Shown here piece by piece: positions 47,620-61,361 of a stretch of 64,000 bases of DNA. Within the stretch, counting starts at the first letter, position 1. Every line of letters starts with the position of its first letter. The stretch lies in NCBI RefSeq assembly GCF_910592395.1, contig NC_088311.1, positions 5,830,501 to 5,894,500 on the forward strand, read 5' to 3'. Both the position numbers and the translations under genes were made by a program. The notes under the pieces are model-generated. The model saw nothing but the letters and a program-made list of their open reading frames with translations, was not told the origin of the DNA and ran no database searches. The DNA comes from Lineus longissimus (Eukaryota; Nemertea; Pilidiophora; Heteronemertea; Lineidae).

Positions 47620-50520
47620 ATGAAGATGAACACTTCTAGCATGGCCACAAACCAGCCCCTTTTCACAGTCGAACAGATTGATCTACTCCGTCGTCTCAGG
47701 AACAGCGGCATGACAAAAGAACAGATCATACACGGTTTTGATGGCCTTGAGCGGTTGGATAGAGAGTTTGGAATGACATACAATGTGCCAGCATCTTTGC
47801 AATCGCATATGAATGGGACGGACTGCAATGGTTCAAATCATGCGACGAATGGTTTGAATTCTATTGACCTGACAGATGAGAAGATTTCACTGTCAACCTC
47901 GATGGCTTCCACCCTAGGTCTTCAGCGGACTCACTCGACTGGGATGATGAGTGCTTCCAATGGCTTAGGATCCTCGCATGCAGGTTCGTTCAGTCAACAA
48001 GCTGTTTTTCCAACGAACATGCAGACGACACCCCCGAGGAAACGAAGCTTTGATCTGGCCTTTGAGAATGGTGACGGCGCCTCCAATGGTAGTTTTTGTT
48101 ATGACGAGGACACAGAGGAGTTCCAGGTTGAACTACAGAATTTGATCAAGTGAGTATGCAGGAGAAACGCACTTTCAAAGAAACACCGTCCTGTCTTCAA
48201 GGACAAGACTCGTAGAGATTTGCATATTAATATGATACAAGCTTTCTCCGTGCTTTCATCTGACTGAAAGTCCTGGTCCCATTCTATCATCTTGAGTTGT
48301 TACTTTTAAAAAGAGAACCTCAGAAATAAAAAGACATTTGAGACACTTGAAATATTAGAGCAACACAGTTCTGTTTTGCCACATGCAAAAAATACTATGT
48401 TAACAATACAAGGATGTGACAATTGTCCTCAGTATTTGTGACTATGCATTATATCCAAAAGAAGGTATTACATTGTACTTTTCTTCGTTTCTAGAAAAGG
48501 AGATGCTCAAATCTATGAAGATGTCAAGGAATTCGTCACCCAGAATAGCATAAAACAACACCAAGTAGCCACATTCTGTGGTAAGTAGACATTCGACCAA
48601 CAGAAGATCTTTTGCCCTTCTGGGAGAATCCTTGGAAACAAATTCCCATCTTGAAACAATTTGTTACAAAGTTGAAGTATTTGAAAGTCTTCAAGTATTG
48701 CACACATCATGATCTCTGACTAAAACATGTACCCATTCTGGAAAAGTCAGGTCACATTCTTGTAAATTTTTCACATGATTTCAGGTCTAAGCCAATCCTA
48801 CGTCAGCCGATATTTACGAGGAGAATACCAAGATATCTCAGACAGAAGTAAACGTGCAATCTATCGCTGGTTCCTGATTGTGAAGAAGAATCCATCAGCA
48901 CTAGGTAAGGAAATAGTCTCTTCAGCAGTAGTTCATCCTTTCAGATCCCACCAAAATAGTCCGACTCAGGTAGACTTATCTAATTATCAGCAAAAGAGAC
49001 TTGATATTGCGGCAGTGAAGACAGATATTTTAAATGTTTACTTAGATTCAAAATCTTTGTTAGCTACCCTTACTTTTACGTTTTATTCTTTTCTAGCCAT
49101 GACCACAAACTGCCTTTTTGCGAATTCCAAGCTCAAGATGTTACAGACTCAAAACTCCTGCACCGCAGAGCAGGACTATGCGAATTCCCAGCGCCGGGAA
49201 AGATTCGTTTTCCGACAAGCTCATCTTGAGGTCTTGGAGAAGCATTTCAAAGAGGACAATTATCCATCCTTTGAGAAGAGAGATGAGATCGCACGAGAAT
49301 GTAACCAGGTGTTTGTTGTGCCAGGTAAGGCATAAATCAGAAATCTATTTCCCCTTTGGTTGACATCCCTAACCCTCAGTGAAGGACAGACTGTACATCT
49401 CAAAATTTAGACTTGCTTCAAAAGTATCACATTCAAAAGTCATCTCTTATTAAATTTTCTCTGTCTGGGTTGGTATTAAAATGGTTGTTGTTGTGCAACT
49501 GTTGAATTGTACTGCACAATATCATAGACTGGTACGTACAGTCTGACCTAGAAGAATTTTGACAATTCAAGGTGTTATGAGATGAAATTCTTGAAATCGA
49601 GGTCAAAATAATCATAATGAATCGATTTCATACTGGATGAATGATGATTACCCTGTTCATCTCAATCACCTGGTTCTTTGTTGGCCTGAAAAAATAAACG
49701 TTTTCATAATCAATTTTGAATAACACGTTTTTCTTCAGGTAAAATCATGTCTGAGAGAGAAAAGGTGAATGTTCACACTGTAACAAACTGGTTTGCCAAC
49801 AAGCGGAAAGAGTTGAAGAAAATTGCCAGGGAAGGTAAGAAAACGAAACTATAATCAATTATTTATAATAATACCCTTCTACAGCAATTTCTTTAAGTGC
49901 CCTTCAAAGCGGGCAAATTTTGTATGCCTACATGAAGATCATTGTGGATGTCTCGGGCTATCATGAAGATGCCTCGTATGGTTTGCATTATATAATTGGA
50001 ATAAGACAGGTTCACGTGATGACTCATCAAGGTAGCTTCTAGTGCATGGTACCATAATAATGAATGCATGACATATGTATTATGAGAACTCTTCACTGTT
50101 GTGCCCAAGCAACAGATGATAAATTGACCTCAGGTTACCTCGACCATTTATACCCTTAGATGGGAGGTTTAAACAATGATGTTGATACTTCATAACTCCT
50201 TAAAGATGTCATTCTTTCCTATTGCAGAAGGACTGGACAACATTGTATCTCAGATGCGAGGAAGAGGACGCCCTTGTCTGGCCTCGACGATGCAGATAAA
50301 GACAGAGCCAAAGGAACCGAGCTCCTGCCGCGAGATGGTGCAGACGCGCCAGAGCAAACTGGCAATGGAGGAGGAAGACGTCGGAACGTATGATGCTGAC
50401 GATCAACTGTCATTGGCTGTCGAGGTTGCCGCCGTCAATCAAGCAATTCTGGCTCTGTCTGGACAGCAGCAGCCGGAGGCAAGGAATCTCAACATAAAGG
50501 AGGAGTCGGACAGTAGCTGA
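47620..50520 (+). CDS. HMBOX1: Homeobox-containing protein 1 (HNF1-family, telomere-binding)
   Basis: Six exons (47620-48149, 48495-48580, 48785-48904, 49097-49324, 49739-49834, 50228-50520) encode 450 residues. In vertebrates HMBOX1 binds TTAGGG telomeric repeats and also acts as a transcription factor. Residues about 13-50 (FTVEQIDLLRRLRNSGMTKE) match the N-terminal dimerisation-like helix. Residues about 170-250 form the HNF1-type POU-specific domain (QVATFCGLSQSYVSRYLRGE, RAIYRWFLIVKKNPSA). Residues about 277-350 are an atypical homeodomain (RFVFRQAHLEVLEKHFKED) with the HNF1-style extended loop and a WFANKRKELKK recognition helix. The C-terminus LSLAVEVAAVNQAILAL matches the HMBOX1 tail and is followed by IKEE. 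Both IKTE and IKEE fit the sumoylation consensus. An acceptor at 47571-47572 precedes the ATG by 47 nt, so at least one upstream non-coding exon is likely. Confidence 0.92.
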
Positions 50521-51400
50521 TATTTCAGATGGTTCCACCACACGGAGGCATGGCCACCGCCAGACTTTGAGACATTTTGGTACTGACAGCAACGGAGATG
50601 TCGGAGTGTATTATACAATGTGCAGGGGTTCAGAAATGCAGGTTGTCACGTGTCCTTGTAGTGAACCTCTGTGGTGAGGTATTTAGAGAGAGCTGTCTTG
50701 GCCATCTTGCATTTATTCCTGGTCACATGACATACATACATGTACTAGTTGTCTTTAGGAGGGAATCTTATTCAAATGTCAAACAACTACATGTACATGT
50801 ACTGTGTAGTCCGGATATGAGATATTAATTATGGATTTTTTATGTCACAGCAAATCTGATTGTGATTCCAGATCATTCGTGTAAATACTTGAAGTCATTA
50901 AACGGTGCACATTTTCATCTAGTCATTCTACCACTTGGTAGACTTTGTGATAAAAAATCTTTAAATTAGCTTTAATTATTGAGCAGAAACCAGTATAAGC
51001 TAAGTCACATGAAAGCAGACTATATGCAATGGACGCAGGCATCAAAGTTATGTCCCTATTTGGTTCAACATGCACCCTAAACTTTGTCTTAGCGATGAAA
51101 AAAAACCAATGTCTTCTTGCACATGTAGCAGTAGGTGTGTGCAACCTGGTTTGTGGGTCTGTGCTGCCAAAATACATGTAGGCTTTCCTGAAAGAGAACT
51201 TTGAGTACTGTTTTTTGCACTTGTTAGCAGATCAGAAGAGAATTCTCAACTGATTTTTACAAATTTCTTACTGCAATGCCTGTCAAAAATGATCCAAAAG
51301 AATGTTTTGAATGCTGTTCTTTTAAAAATGGTCACAAACAAATTAACTTCGATAATAAAGATTTGTTGCATTCCACATCATGTCTCCCATTCCAGTTATG
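50521..51400 (+). other. HMBOX1 3'UTR
   Basis: It follows the TGA stop. AATAAA at 51354-51359, followed by a TTTGTTGC stretch, is a good polyadenylation candidate. The sequence is AT-rich with several ACATGTACATGT strings. No independent gene is seen. Confidence 0.55.
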
Positions 51401-52913
51401 TTTCTGACAACTAAGATTTTCAAATCGTTTTTACAAAAATTGAATTGGTGCTTCCAGAAAATAATATATTGCTCAATTACATGTATGTTGAATCTTTTAT
51501 TCATCTAAAATAAAAAAAAACTGGTGTCATTTCTAAAAGATATGGCTAGACTTACCGGTATTTGCTTGAAACAGATTTTTTTTTATAACTTTAGGCAAGT
51601 TGACAGCACTTATCCTATAACCTCTGTAAATGCGGTTGATTTTGGTAGGAAATCTTCCAAAGAATGTGGTGAGGTGTTTTGGTTCGGAAGTTTTATATTT
51701 TCTCAGGTGGGGGGCAGGGGAGTAGTAAGGTCACAGCCTGTGTATTTGGTGGGACCGATCAGTCAATTGTTAATACCCATCACGTGTACACGCTTCTTGA
51801 GAAACAATAATCTGTAAGTGACATTCACCTTTTTTTTTATTCCCAAAAATTCCTACATTTCCTTCCGTTTCTCAAGGGACGTATGGTTTTGCCAGAATAG
51901 TGTATGTTATCAAGTAAATGTTTGTGTTATTTTTCATTGTGATCGTCATTTTATATCGAGTGGTGAGGTGGACAGTGTGATGTTGTAAAAAGTACAGACG
52001 GTTTTAGTTGGTGCTTTTTTTGTCAACGTAGTTACCTCCCCTTGAAGTTTTGATGACATCAAAAATGCGCTATTCGTTGTAATTCAAAATGATGTTAGTT
52101 TTCCTGGTTCATCTCTTTATCATGGTTCTGAAACAAAAAATTGTTTCATACATGATATCGTTCATAACTACATGTAATCGCGCTTGTTTCATTTGCAACT
52201 GACTAGCAATAATGCCACACACCAGAATTACAATTAATAACCGTAAAGATGTGTTCCATAATTTTTTATAAAGTTCATCAATTCCAACGTTCATGTACAT
52301 TAGCGAGTATCTGTATTTATTCATAGAGGCAAATTGATTTTTTAAGTTGTTAAGATTAAATTTTAAGAGTATTTAACTTAGTGTTGTAGTCTTAGTTATT
52401 TAACTTTCACACTTGGAGGTACGTAAAATTGAGAGTGCAACCTAGGACTCCATTCAATATCCTGATTATTGAATATATGTCCAAAGACTGGACAGCAGGA
52501 GAGCAGGGAGATCATTTTCCAAACATCCGGTGAAAACAGCACTGCAAGGTGCAACAGCCAAAGTCCCAGAACCTTCTTCAATACTGACAATTGTACACCA
52601 CTACCTTTCGTCAGGTCAGGCAAAAGGTAAAGATATATATGACTTAACCCTCATGTACCCAGAGTTGTCTTGAATTTCATTAACTTAACGAGAAGAGAAA
52701 TAAAAGATTCAAATTGCAATTATTTACAATAAAAACTAAATACAAGTCTCAAAGACTGTGGACACAGTAACATGTACATGAAAGGGTAGTGATAACATTC
52801 CCCAAGTCTGGCAATGCCCTTGTTAGATTTGTCGGAAAATAAATAGTCCTTCATCCTGAATGTCCTGCTTGTCCAAAAAAGTTCCACGTTTATCAGACAT
52901 TCCCTGTTTTTCA
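51401..52913. other. Convergent intergenic region between HMBOX1 and CENPW
   Basis: AT-rich sequence. It may include longer 3'UTR forms of HMBOX1 on plus and of CENPW on minus, where an AATAAA reads at 52321-52316. No exon, RNA gene or clear repeat was recognised. Confidence 0.4.
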
Positions 52914-53942
52914 TCAGCCACACGACTTCTTCAGGACATCCTGAATTGAGAAAAGACAAATGATGGCTTAGTTGGATTCATGATATAACATGTGACAATT
53001 TTCTGCAGAGTCCTTTGAGTTTACTGGTTGTAACTGATCGATCACTAAACTGATCAGTTGATTCTCGTATTGTCACATGCCAATGACACATCGTACAACA
53101 CCGTGTAATGAAAGTTAGTACTGGCTGAGAGAATATCCTTTGATCTGCTTGGAGAATGAATCTAAGCTTACCATCTGATCAAAACAAAATTGAGCAGCGG
53201 AGAACACTGGTCAAACTAACTCACTTCACAACAAACTTTTTGTTAATGTGTAATTTGAATACCTTTTGCACAGCTCGTATCTGATCAATCTGAAGTGTCG
53301 TCTGCTTTTCCTCCTGAGCTTTACAATCTGCCTCAGCAGCAAGTCTCTTCAAGAACATTATGTAATCCAAAAATGCCTGTAAATAAAATGATAAAGTGAC
53401 TTGTCTGATCTTTGAATAAGATATACACAATGTATGATGTACCATCTTTAGTTTAAATAAGATGATTGATAAGAGCCCGCTTACTCCTATTACCAGACTG
53501 ACAGTTGAACAGGATAATGTACCTCATAACATCATTCAAATATTGCCATACCATGACCATAAAACAACAACTTGAACTCCTAAAGAGATAGGCCTAGCTG
53601 AGAGTGAGAGATGTGCTGCTGGCGACAATTTGTCGAGATGACATGGTGATCTTCGACTCGCATGTTCTGTTGCAAATGATTGCATTAGTCAGTTCTACTA
53701 TATTGAAACAATAATGCCCAATGGCTACAGATGTTCATTATCAGTGAGGATGTGAAAAGGTTTAGAGGTTTTTTGGTCCACCCTGTATTATTGATTTTCA
53801 ATGCATAATGAATGTATGGATTTTTTGGTTTTGGTCGATTGTTTTCCCTCACCAGCAACTCTACTTTGCTTCCTTTGAGTCTAAGGGCACCATGGTGCCT
53901 TAGAATCGTTTTAATCTTCGCTTTCGAAACCGATCGTCCCAT
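52914..53942 (-). CDS. CENPW: Centromere protein W
   Basis: Three exons, 53853-53942, 53263-53376 and 52914-52940, encode 76 residues. CENP-W is the small histone-fold partner of CENP-T in the inner kinetochore. The protein starts MGRSVSKAKIKTILRHHG. Its middle reads AFLDYIMFLKRLAAEADCKA, the central histone-fold helix. It ends IRAVQKDVLKKSCG, close to the ILKKSRG terminus of vertebrate CENP-W (88 residues). The last exon codes only eight residues plus the stop, but the CAG acceptor and the conserved ending support it. The gene is divergent from GNL2, with 262 bp between start codons. Confidence 0.85.
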
Positions 53943-54204
53943 TTCTATCGGGTAAACAGGTGTTTTTATTCGAAAAACACTTTTTTCTTGTTTTGAAAAT
54001 GCCGCCGGAAGTGACGCACACTTCTAAAATCTCGCTCAATCTAAAATATTTTTCCAATAGAATTTTCATGAACAAATTGCATGACAATGCGTAAGACTGT
54101 TAATGGTGGCCCACGTTGCCCATGCTGCAGGTTTTGTGATATTTACCCCAAGTTTTCTCAGTGTTTCAGGCAATTTCTAGGGTAGCCGACTTGACACTGA
54201 CACA
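53943..54204. promoter_or_regulatory. Bidirectional CENPW-GNL2 promoter
   Basis: Only 262 bp separate the two divergent start codons. At 54004-54017 the sequence GCCGGAAGTGACGC combines an ETS core (CCGGAAGT) with a CRE-like TGACG. ETS and CRE sites are typical of TATA-less, bidirectional housekeeping promoters. No TATA box is visible. The role is inferred from position and motif. Confidence 0.6.
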
Positions 54205-57200
54205 ATGGTGAAACCGAAAGGAAAATCGTTTAAAGGAGATGGTGTCAATCGACACCAACACAGCATGAACCCAGGTAAAGAGGTGACCTCAAGATCCTAA
54301 AAATTATGACATACAGGGTTTTCCAGAAAAAAGTCATTGAAACCCTTTCAGGATAAGTCCTACCAGTTTGTAGGCCTAATTCTTAGTTTGAGCTGAGGTG
54401 GGTGGATATTGGCGGGTGGCGTGGTTCGGTATGGACGCTGTTGTTATGAAAATTTTATTCTCATGTCTTTTATTTACACAAGATTTCATTCACATTGTAG
54501 ATCGGGTCAAGGGTGCTGGAGGGCAGAACATGAGAGACAAAGCGACCATCAAGAGACTTCGCATGTACAAGAATTTCAAAGCAAAAAGGTAAATACATTA
54601 ACTTTCTAGGTGACGGTTTAAAGAAATTCTGGCTGTTCTTAGCCTCTCACTTCAGATAAGTTAGTTGACTGAAGCTTTTTGGTCTCTACCTGACCTGAGG
54701 AAATAACAATATCTGGCTTGTATTGTATGGAGAGGAATCGCACTTTAAAGCTCCATTGCTGGATCTTCATATGGAAAGAATTTGGGGTCTATCTCATACA
54801 GGTTAATTCATAAATTTCATGCTCTTTTTTATAGAGATGCCAGTGGAAAGATTGTCCGACCAGCTCCGTTTCAGTCCCGTCTTGACTCTGGAGCTGTGGC
54901 ACGTGTTGAACCCAATAGGAAGTGGTTTGGTGAGTCAGTCAACTTGTGTTTTCCTACTCAAATTTCCCTCATACTGTGTGATGGATGGAATACAAACCCA
55001 TTGTGTCACGTAATATCAATAACTCTTTGTAAACATGGATCATATCTTCTACTGAAATGTATACATAATTTCAAATTGTTGCATCGTTATAGTGATTGTG
55101 AATTGCTACAATGTTCATTGTCAATTGTCTTGTAAGATAAAAAGATGATAACAAAATTATAAAAAGTGTTTGTCTCGCTCAGCTCATGATGCTTGATACT
55201 AATATCTGTGTAGTAACATAGATAGTATTTCTGTCAGATAAAAAGATTACAGGATTGTAAAATTAAGTAATTATCATAAAAATGATTAATCTCTCCTCTC
55301 CCAGGTAATACACGAGTTATCCGCCAGTCGGATCTGCAGACATTCCAGGACGAAATGGGCAAGGTTCTCAAGGATCCTTACAAGGTTGTCATGCGGCAGA
55401 CAAAGCTACCCATCACACTTCTTAATGAAAAGGCCAAGGTAACTAGGGCTACTTTGAGGCAAATTTGAAAAACTAATGAATAAAGCCTGAATCATGAATG
55501 ACCATGACAAAAATGATGCCAGCATTTTTGTAGCCTATACTTTGAAAAAGATCTCATCATCAGTCCTTTTAGTTTTAAGAGCTTGATTATGAAAGTGATT
55601 GCTTGATTCCTAACCAGAGCTACTTTGTAACCTTTCAGCATGCCCGAGTTCACATCCTGGAAACTGAAACATTTGAGAACACATTTGGTCCTAAATCACA
55701 TCGCAAGAAACCGAATATCGTGGCATCGGATATGGAGGTGAGATGTTTGCTGGGATTGTGTTTAGTCAACTTGCTCCACTTCAGCCAGAGTAACATGATG
55801 ACTTCATTTCAAGTCAGATTGTCTCTTCATAATCATTATATTAAGTATCAGGCTATAAATGTGACTTCCTCTTCATCTGAGGCCTCGTCCTCAAATGAGT
55901 TCAAAGAACTTTATACAAATTCAATCAGATTTCTTGAGTTCTTGACTCTTTTGAGCTGTGCTTACCATGGAGGATTGTGTCAATCTTGATCCTTGTTACG
56001 ACTATCACTACTTCATTTCAGGCCCTTCTAAACCAGGCTCAGGAATCGACCGACAAGTATGTCGCAGAGAAAGATGGCGACTTGGAACGGGAATATACTG
56101 GTGTGAAAGATGCGGCAAAAGAGATGGTGTTCAAGGCTGGTCAGTCCAAGAGGATCTGGAACGAGTTGTACAAGGTATGTCTTAGCTGTAGGCATCACTC
56201 ATGTATTTGTGGATTTTGTGTCCATTCTTTAAAGCAAAGAACTAATGTAAGCATTTGGTGGCATAAGGAACATGACGTTGACATTTTTGTTGCCCTTCAG
56301 TGCTGTTGTGTACAAGTAGTTTTGACAATTATTGTCTATCGACCATAATACTGATCTCAACAAAGCTAGTCCTTGATACAGGTTTTGGATAGCCACAGTC
56401 AGTCCCTTTAGGCTTATAAACTAAGGCATGGCTTAAGGACACTGTTGAAAGTATCATGTACAATTTTCCCTATTCATTTTTCTAGGTGATTGACTCGGCA
56501 GATGTTGTTATACAAGTCCTGGATGCGCGAGATCCCATGGGTACAAGGAGTAAATATATAGAGAACTATCTGAGAAAGGAAAAGCCTCATAAACATCTCA
56601 TCTTCATCTTGAACAAGTGTGATTTGGTTCCTACATGGGTCACAGTAAGTAGCTATGTCACACACATGATATTCAGGCTGACTCCAGCCCTTTCCGTCAT
56701 TTTATACACTACATCACATTCACATACTACTGATTAACATAGACTTTCCATTTGCATTAGAGATCAAAGCCTGCAGATTTCTATTTTTATTTCTAATCTT
56801 TGTCTTGCAGCAAAAGTGGGTAGCCCTGCTGTCTGCTGAATACCCAACGCTAGCCTTTCATGCTAGTATATCCAATCCCTTTGGTAAAGGAGCCCTGATT
56901 CAGTTACTGAGACAATTTGGAAAGGTAAGGAAGCTGATTGTAATTCACATGCAGTTGTTAAACATGAATTTATGCTGATGCTATTCACATATTCCATGGC
57001 ATGAAATACTCGGGCAGATTTGTTTTTGCAAACCACATCAGATTCAGAACTTGGCGTTGGAAATATATGACTGTTCTACTTTGCTTGCTGTCTTTCTCTA
57101 TAGAACTGCTAAAATTGATTCAGCCAGCAAAAAGAAACTTCTGAGGTTGTCATTTTTGTTAGTGTATCAATCTACTACAAGTGTACAATGAAACTCTCTC

Positions 57201-60021
57201 TCTCTTCGTTTTTTAGCTGCACCTCGACAAGAAACAAATAAGCGTTGGTTTCATCGGGTATCCAAACACTGGCAAGAGTTCTATCATCAACACACTCCGG
57301 GCGAAGAAAGTGTGCAATGTGGCGCCCATTGCAGGAGAGACCAAGGTTTGGCAGTATGTGACGCTGATGAAACGTCTCTTTTTGATAGACTGTCCAGGTG
57401 TGGTCTACCCAACGGGAGAAACTGAGACCGAGACTATACTCAAGGGGGTGGTAAGTTAATTGAAGTCTTCTTGACTAAGTTGCACACTTTGTTGTTCAAG
57501 TTCAGAATTAAAATCTTACAATGCTGCACTACCAGTGATGATTATGATGACACTCAGTGGGAAAAGTCGGACAAACTGGCTGAAAGTACTGACTCTGATA
57601 TCATCTCTGTGGACACCTTTGTGGCTATTAAGTGGGTTTTTTGTTAAAAATTGGAAGAGAGAAAATTGCTTCAATAATATAGTTCTTTGTTAAATTTGTG
57701 TACTGGTAATGCATCTTAACATGGCTTGTTCAAATTCGACATTCAGGTTCGAGTGGAAAATGTGGCCCAACCTGACGACTATATCCAAGCAATTCTAGAT
57801 CGAGTCAAAAAGCCATACTTGGTAAAGACTTACCAGATAGAAACATGGAAGGACCATGAAGACTTCCTGGAGCAGTTTGCAAGAAAATCTGGAAAACTTC
57901 TCAGGGTAGGTGGTACTAAATCTCTTGTTTCCCTTTTTCATCGACTATATATTTCTTGATCAGTAGCAGGGAGAAAGAGTGTTCTACTTTCATTTCCCAG
58001 CCTAAACCAGAAACCTTTATGTAGATATTAAGGAGCGCACATTCCACGCTACTCTTGGCCATTTCAGGCCAGTTGAAAGTACTAAAAGGCACTGGCTGAG
58101 TTTTGAACCTTCAGCTTTTCCATCACGAGCCAAACATTCATCCACTTTCCCACCACGCTTCTCAGAGTATGTATTGTTTATTGAATTTTACAACTTGATG
58201 CTTACCTTCCTAACTTTACAGGGAGGAGAAGCAGACTACAAGACGTCTGCCAAGATGATCCTCAATGACTGGCAGAGGGGAAAGATCCCATATTTTGTGC
58301 GACCTCCTGGATCTGAGGAGGAAGATAAGACAACACAAATGAAATCTGGTGAATCTGTAGAAACTGGCACAGTGCAGGCAACAACGGAACAGGCTAATGT
58401 GAGTACCATGTGACATGAGTATTCCTATATGAAGGCGAGAGAGGAAACACACAACTATGAATCTTGAATGCTGCTTCCTTGATAGTGACTAAATTCTTCA
58501 TTCTACTTTTAGGTATCCATACCACGCGTCAAGCAAGATCTGAGCAAGCTGCATGTAGATCCTGAATTCGAAGGAGAAGATGTAAAAGATCTTGAACCTT
58601 GTGAGGTCAGCAAGGCAGACGACATTTTGGAAAGTGATGATGAGGACGAGGAAGCAGACGATAGTGATGGTGACGACCAAGATGAGGATTGGGAAGATGT
58701 TCAACAAGAAGAAGGAAATTCTGCAGAGATTAAACCTGGACCTTCGAAAGTTGCGAGCAAAAAACGTGACATTTCCAAGAAAGTATCTAAACAGACGGAC
58801 TCAAAATTAGCAGGGAAAAAGCGAAAAGTCAGTGCCAAAATTGATGCAGATGCTGAAAGAGTGATGAAGTTGAAGGCAAAAAAGACACTTTCAAGTGTTG
58901 GTAGTAATAGTGACACAGTGGTCAAAACTGCAAGTCTGGGCTCGATATCTAAAACTAAGAAATATCAAGTTGCTAAGAAGTCGAGTGCCAGTGGAACATT
59001 CAGTGTGATACCTGAGGGGGCAGATGTTGTTTTGAAGACTGGGAAGAGGAAAGCTAAAGGTTAGTATTGGTCTCTCGTTCATAATACATGCCCCCCTCTG
59101 CAAAATGTAATAAATGCAGCACCCTTGCATTGTGAGGCTGAATTTGATCACTTGCTAGAAAAATGAAGTAATACGTGCTTGCAGGTGTAACTAAATGCAC
59201 TATTTTGTCTGGTTGTTTTAAAATTTATGATACTCACTGATTTCTTTATCAATTTGATTTGTATGTTGATGCACGCTGTCCATTTTCAGGTTTTGTTGAG
59301 TATTCCGTCGAAGAGAATGACAACATAGCCTGTGTTGAGGTGACGCCAGATAAGGCAGCCAAGGGGAAGAAACGTACACAATCAGAGGCAGACGTTAAAC
59401 CGCCGAAACAAAACAAATCAAAGAAAGCAAGGAAACGTCTGCATGAGGAGGAAGAGGAGGTGCAGCCTAAAGTGACTGGAAAAGAGGTATGGAATCAAAT
59501 TACAATTTTATATGGAATGTTTACAAAAAAATGGAGCATCATACATTTCTCCATTACGAAAATAGAGATTGACACGTTATGGCCACAACAGCAAATGCTT
59601 GCAATCAGCAACCCATGACAACAGGCAGTAATGCCTTGAGATTGAGTTCTAAGAGTGTCCTTAATAAAACTGTTTTATTGTTCGCAATTTTCTTGGCAAC
59701 TTTATCAAAAGCAATAGAGAAGTAGGAACCTCCTTTGGAAAGCAGTGTTTCCCTTGATTATGATTAATATCCATTCAGGGTGAGCTTGTCGGAGACTAAA
59801 GAAAGTTGTGTCCATTTATTAGCCTCGGCGTTGCATCTCTCCTTTTGTAAACCAGCATATTTTTCAAGCAACTTCTGGTAATAATCAGTCTAAACATTTT
59901 TTTTTTTCAGAAACGAAAAATGCATCGTGAAAGTCGTGATAAGCTGATTGGACATCATTTCTATAAATATGCGAACGTTAAGAATCGGAACTTGGGCACG
60001 AAATATCAAACGAGTCCTTAG
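54205..60021 (+). CDS. GNL2: Nucleolar GTP-binding protein 2 (NOG2/GNL2)
   Basis: Fourteen exons encode 778 residues: 54205-54274, 54501-54588, 54835-54929, 55305-55438, 55639-55737, 56022-56174, 56486-56644, 56811-56924, 57217-57450, 57747-57905, 58222-58398, 58513-59059, 59290-59486 and 59911-60021. NOG2 is a circularly permuted GTPase that acts in nuclear pre-60S ribosome maturation. The motifs appear in permuted order: G4 NKCD (256-259), G5 SIS (near 285), G1 GYPNTGKSS (318-326), G2 near PIAGET and G3 DCPG (362-365). The N-terminus ([20 protein letters not shown]) is the conserved NOG2 pre-ribosome-binding segment. Residues about 495-742 form an acidic then Lys-rich nucleolar tail, and the last exon ([10 protein letters not shown]) matches the conserved C-terminus. 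The ATG follows the short bidirectional promoter. Polyadenylation signal AATAAA lies at 60177-60182. Confidence 0.96.
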
Positions 60022-61361
60022 GCCTGGAGCAACGAACATTTGGCTGGGGCGCTGGGGTTGTCAAATACATTTCAACAATTGGCACGAGATTTGCAGTCCC
60101 ACAATGAAATATTGATTGAAAACCTGTTTCATCTGCTAGTCAAATTGAGATGGGAAAATTGTTGACTTTATTTCTGAATAAAGGTAATGATTGTTATAAA
60201 AATATGTCGTATGAATTACTTAATTTGTGATGGATATCTCTGTTACTATTTCTTTGGTAAGGTTGCACAGAGAATCGTCGCAGTATTGATGGAAGTACAA
60301 TAGAACCTCTTTATATTAAGGACACTCTTGGGACTGACATATGATGTTCTTATCAGGGAAATGTCCTGATGCAGACACACTTATCATTCCTCTCGATGTA
60401 CCTATATCCATGCTGGTACCCCAATTTGGTGGAATCCTAACTGGTAATGATGCCCAGAAGTGGTGGTTGTGACATTGTCATTGATTGTTTCCAAAACGTC
60501 TCAAGATTGAATAGCAAAGGTTGTTGCGACATTGTCATACTTTTTCCTAAACCGCCAAAGACTCCCTGGAAGGATCAGAATATCACAAATGAAGCAAAAC
60601 AGAATGTATCAGTGCTAGATATTTATTAAAATAATATAACGTAACATCACATGACTGTACGTGTAAATGTGGATTGAACAGTAAGCACAATCCCTAACAA
60701 ATGAAGAAATTGGACAAAGACTGGTGCCCACAGCGGACATCAACAGTCTGCGATGAGATCTGCCACAAAGGGTTTTAAGGTTATTGATCAATCTTCAGCA
60801 TGCACCAATCATATTGCCTAATAATCATTTCAGACACTTTCCATTATTAGTGCAGGGCACCATACACCTATACATTTATATCAGTTTTAAGTACATTAAC
60901 ACAGACGGACGGAGTAGTAACTATCTATAATACTAGTGCACCATGGAATGTGAAGAAGGAGTTTGAACTCCTTAAAAGGCAGCACACTTACACAAGGCAC
61001 CTCTTCAATAAAACAGTTTTCTACCCTAACTATCGTCCATTCAATTGGTAGTTGTTCCTCCAGTTTTGTTCCAGGAGAACAATGCATTGTCCTGGCATCA
61101 ACCGAGTTATTCCTAGGTCTGACACTCCTTATAAGCCAAAGCAGTTATGATAATTCAAACTTCTACAAACTATTGCAGTGTTCCCTAAATTTTAAAATTA
61201 TACATGAATATTATGCAAAATATGTGGATTTATTTGGCTTCTACACATAAACTCAACATATAGTGGCACACCATCAAAAGTCCATAATGCTCAAACTCTC
61301 ATCTACACAAGACTTGCTTTTGCCTCAGATTATGGCTAAAGAAAACGCAACAACTAACTAT
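60022..61361. other. Convergent intergenic region between GNL2 and PNKP
   Basis: It holds the GNL2 3'UTR with AATAAA at 60177-60182, a partial pogo-like MITE near 60298, and two TTGTGACATTGTCAT strings at 60470-60540. The left part of PNKP's 3'UTR also lies here; a minus-strand AATAAA reads at about 60625-60620. No further gene is seen. Confidence 0.5.
60298..60372 (+). mobile_element. Pogo-like MITE, truncated copy 3
   Basis: It starts CAATAGAACCTCTTTATATT after a TA and continues with GGACACTCTTGGGACTGACA as in the 38741 copy, but the right end is missing or too decayed to place. Confidence 0.55.
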
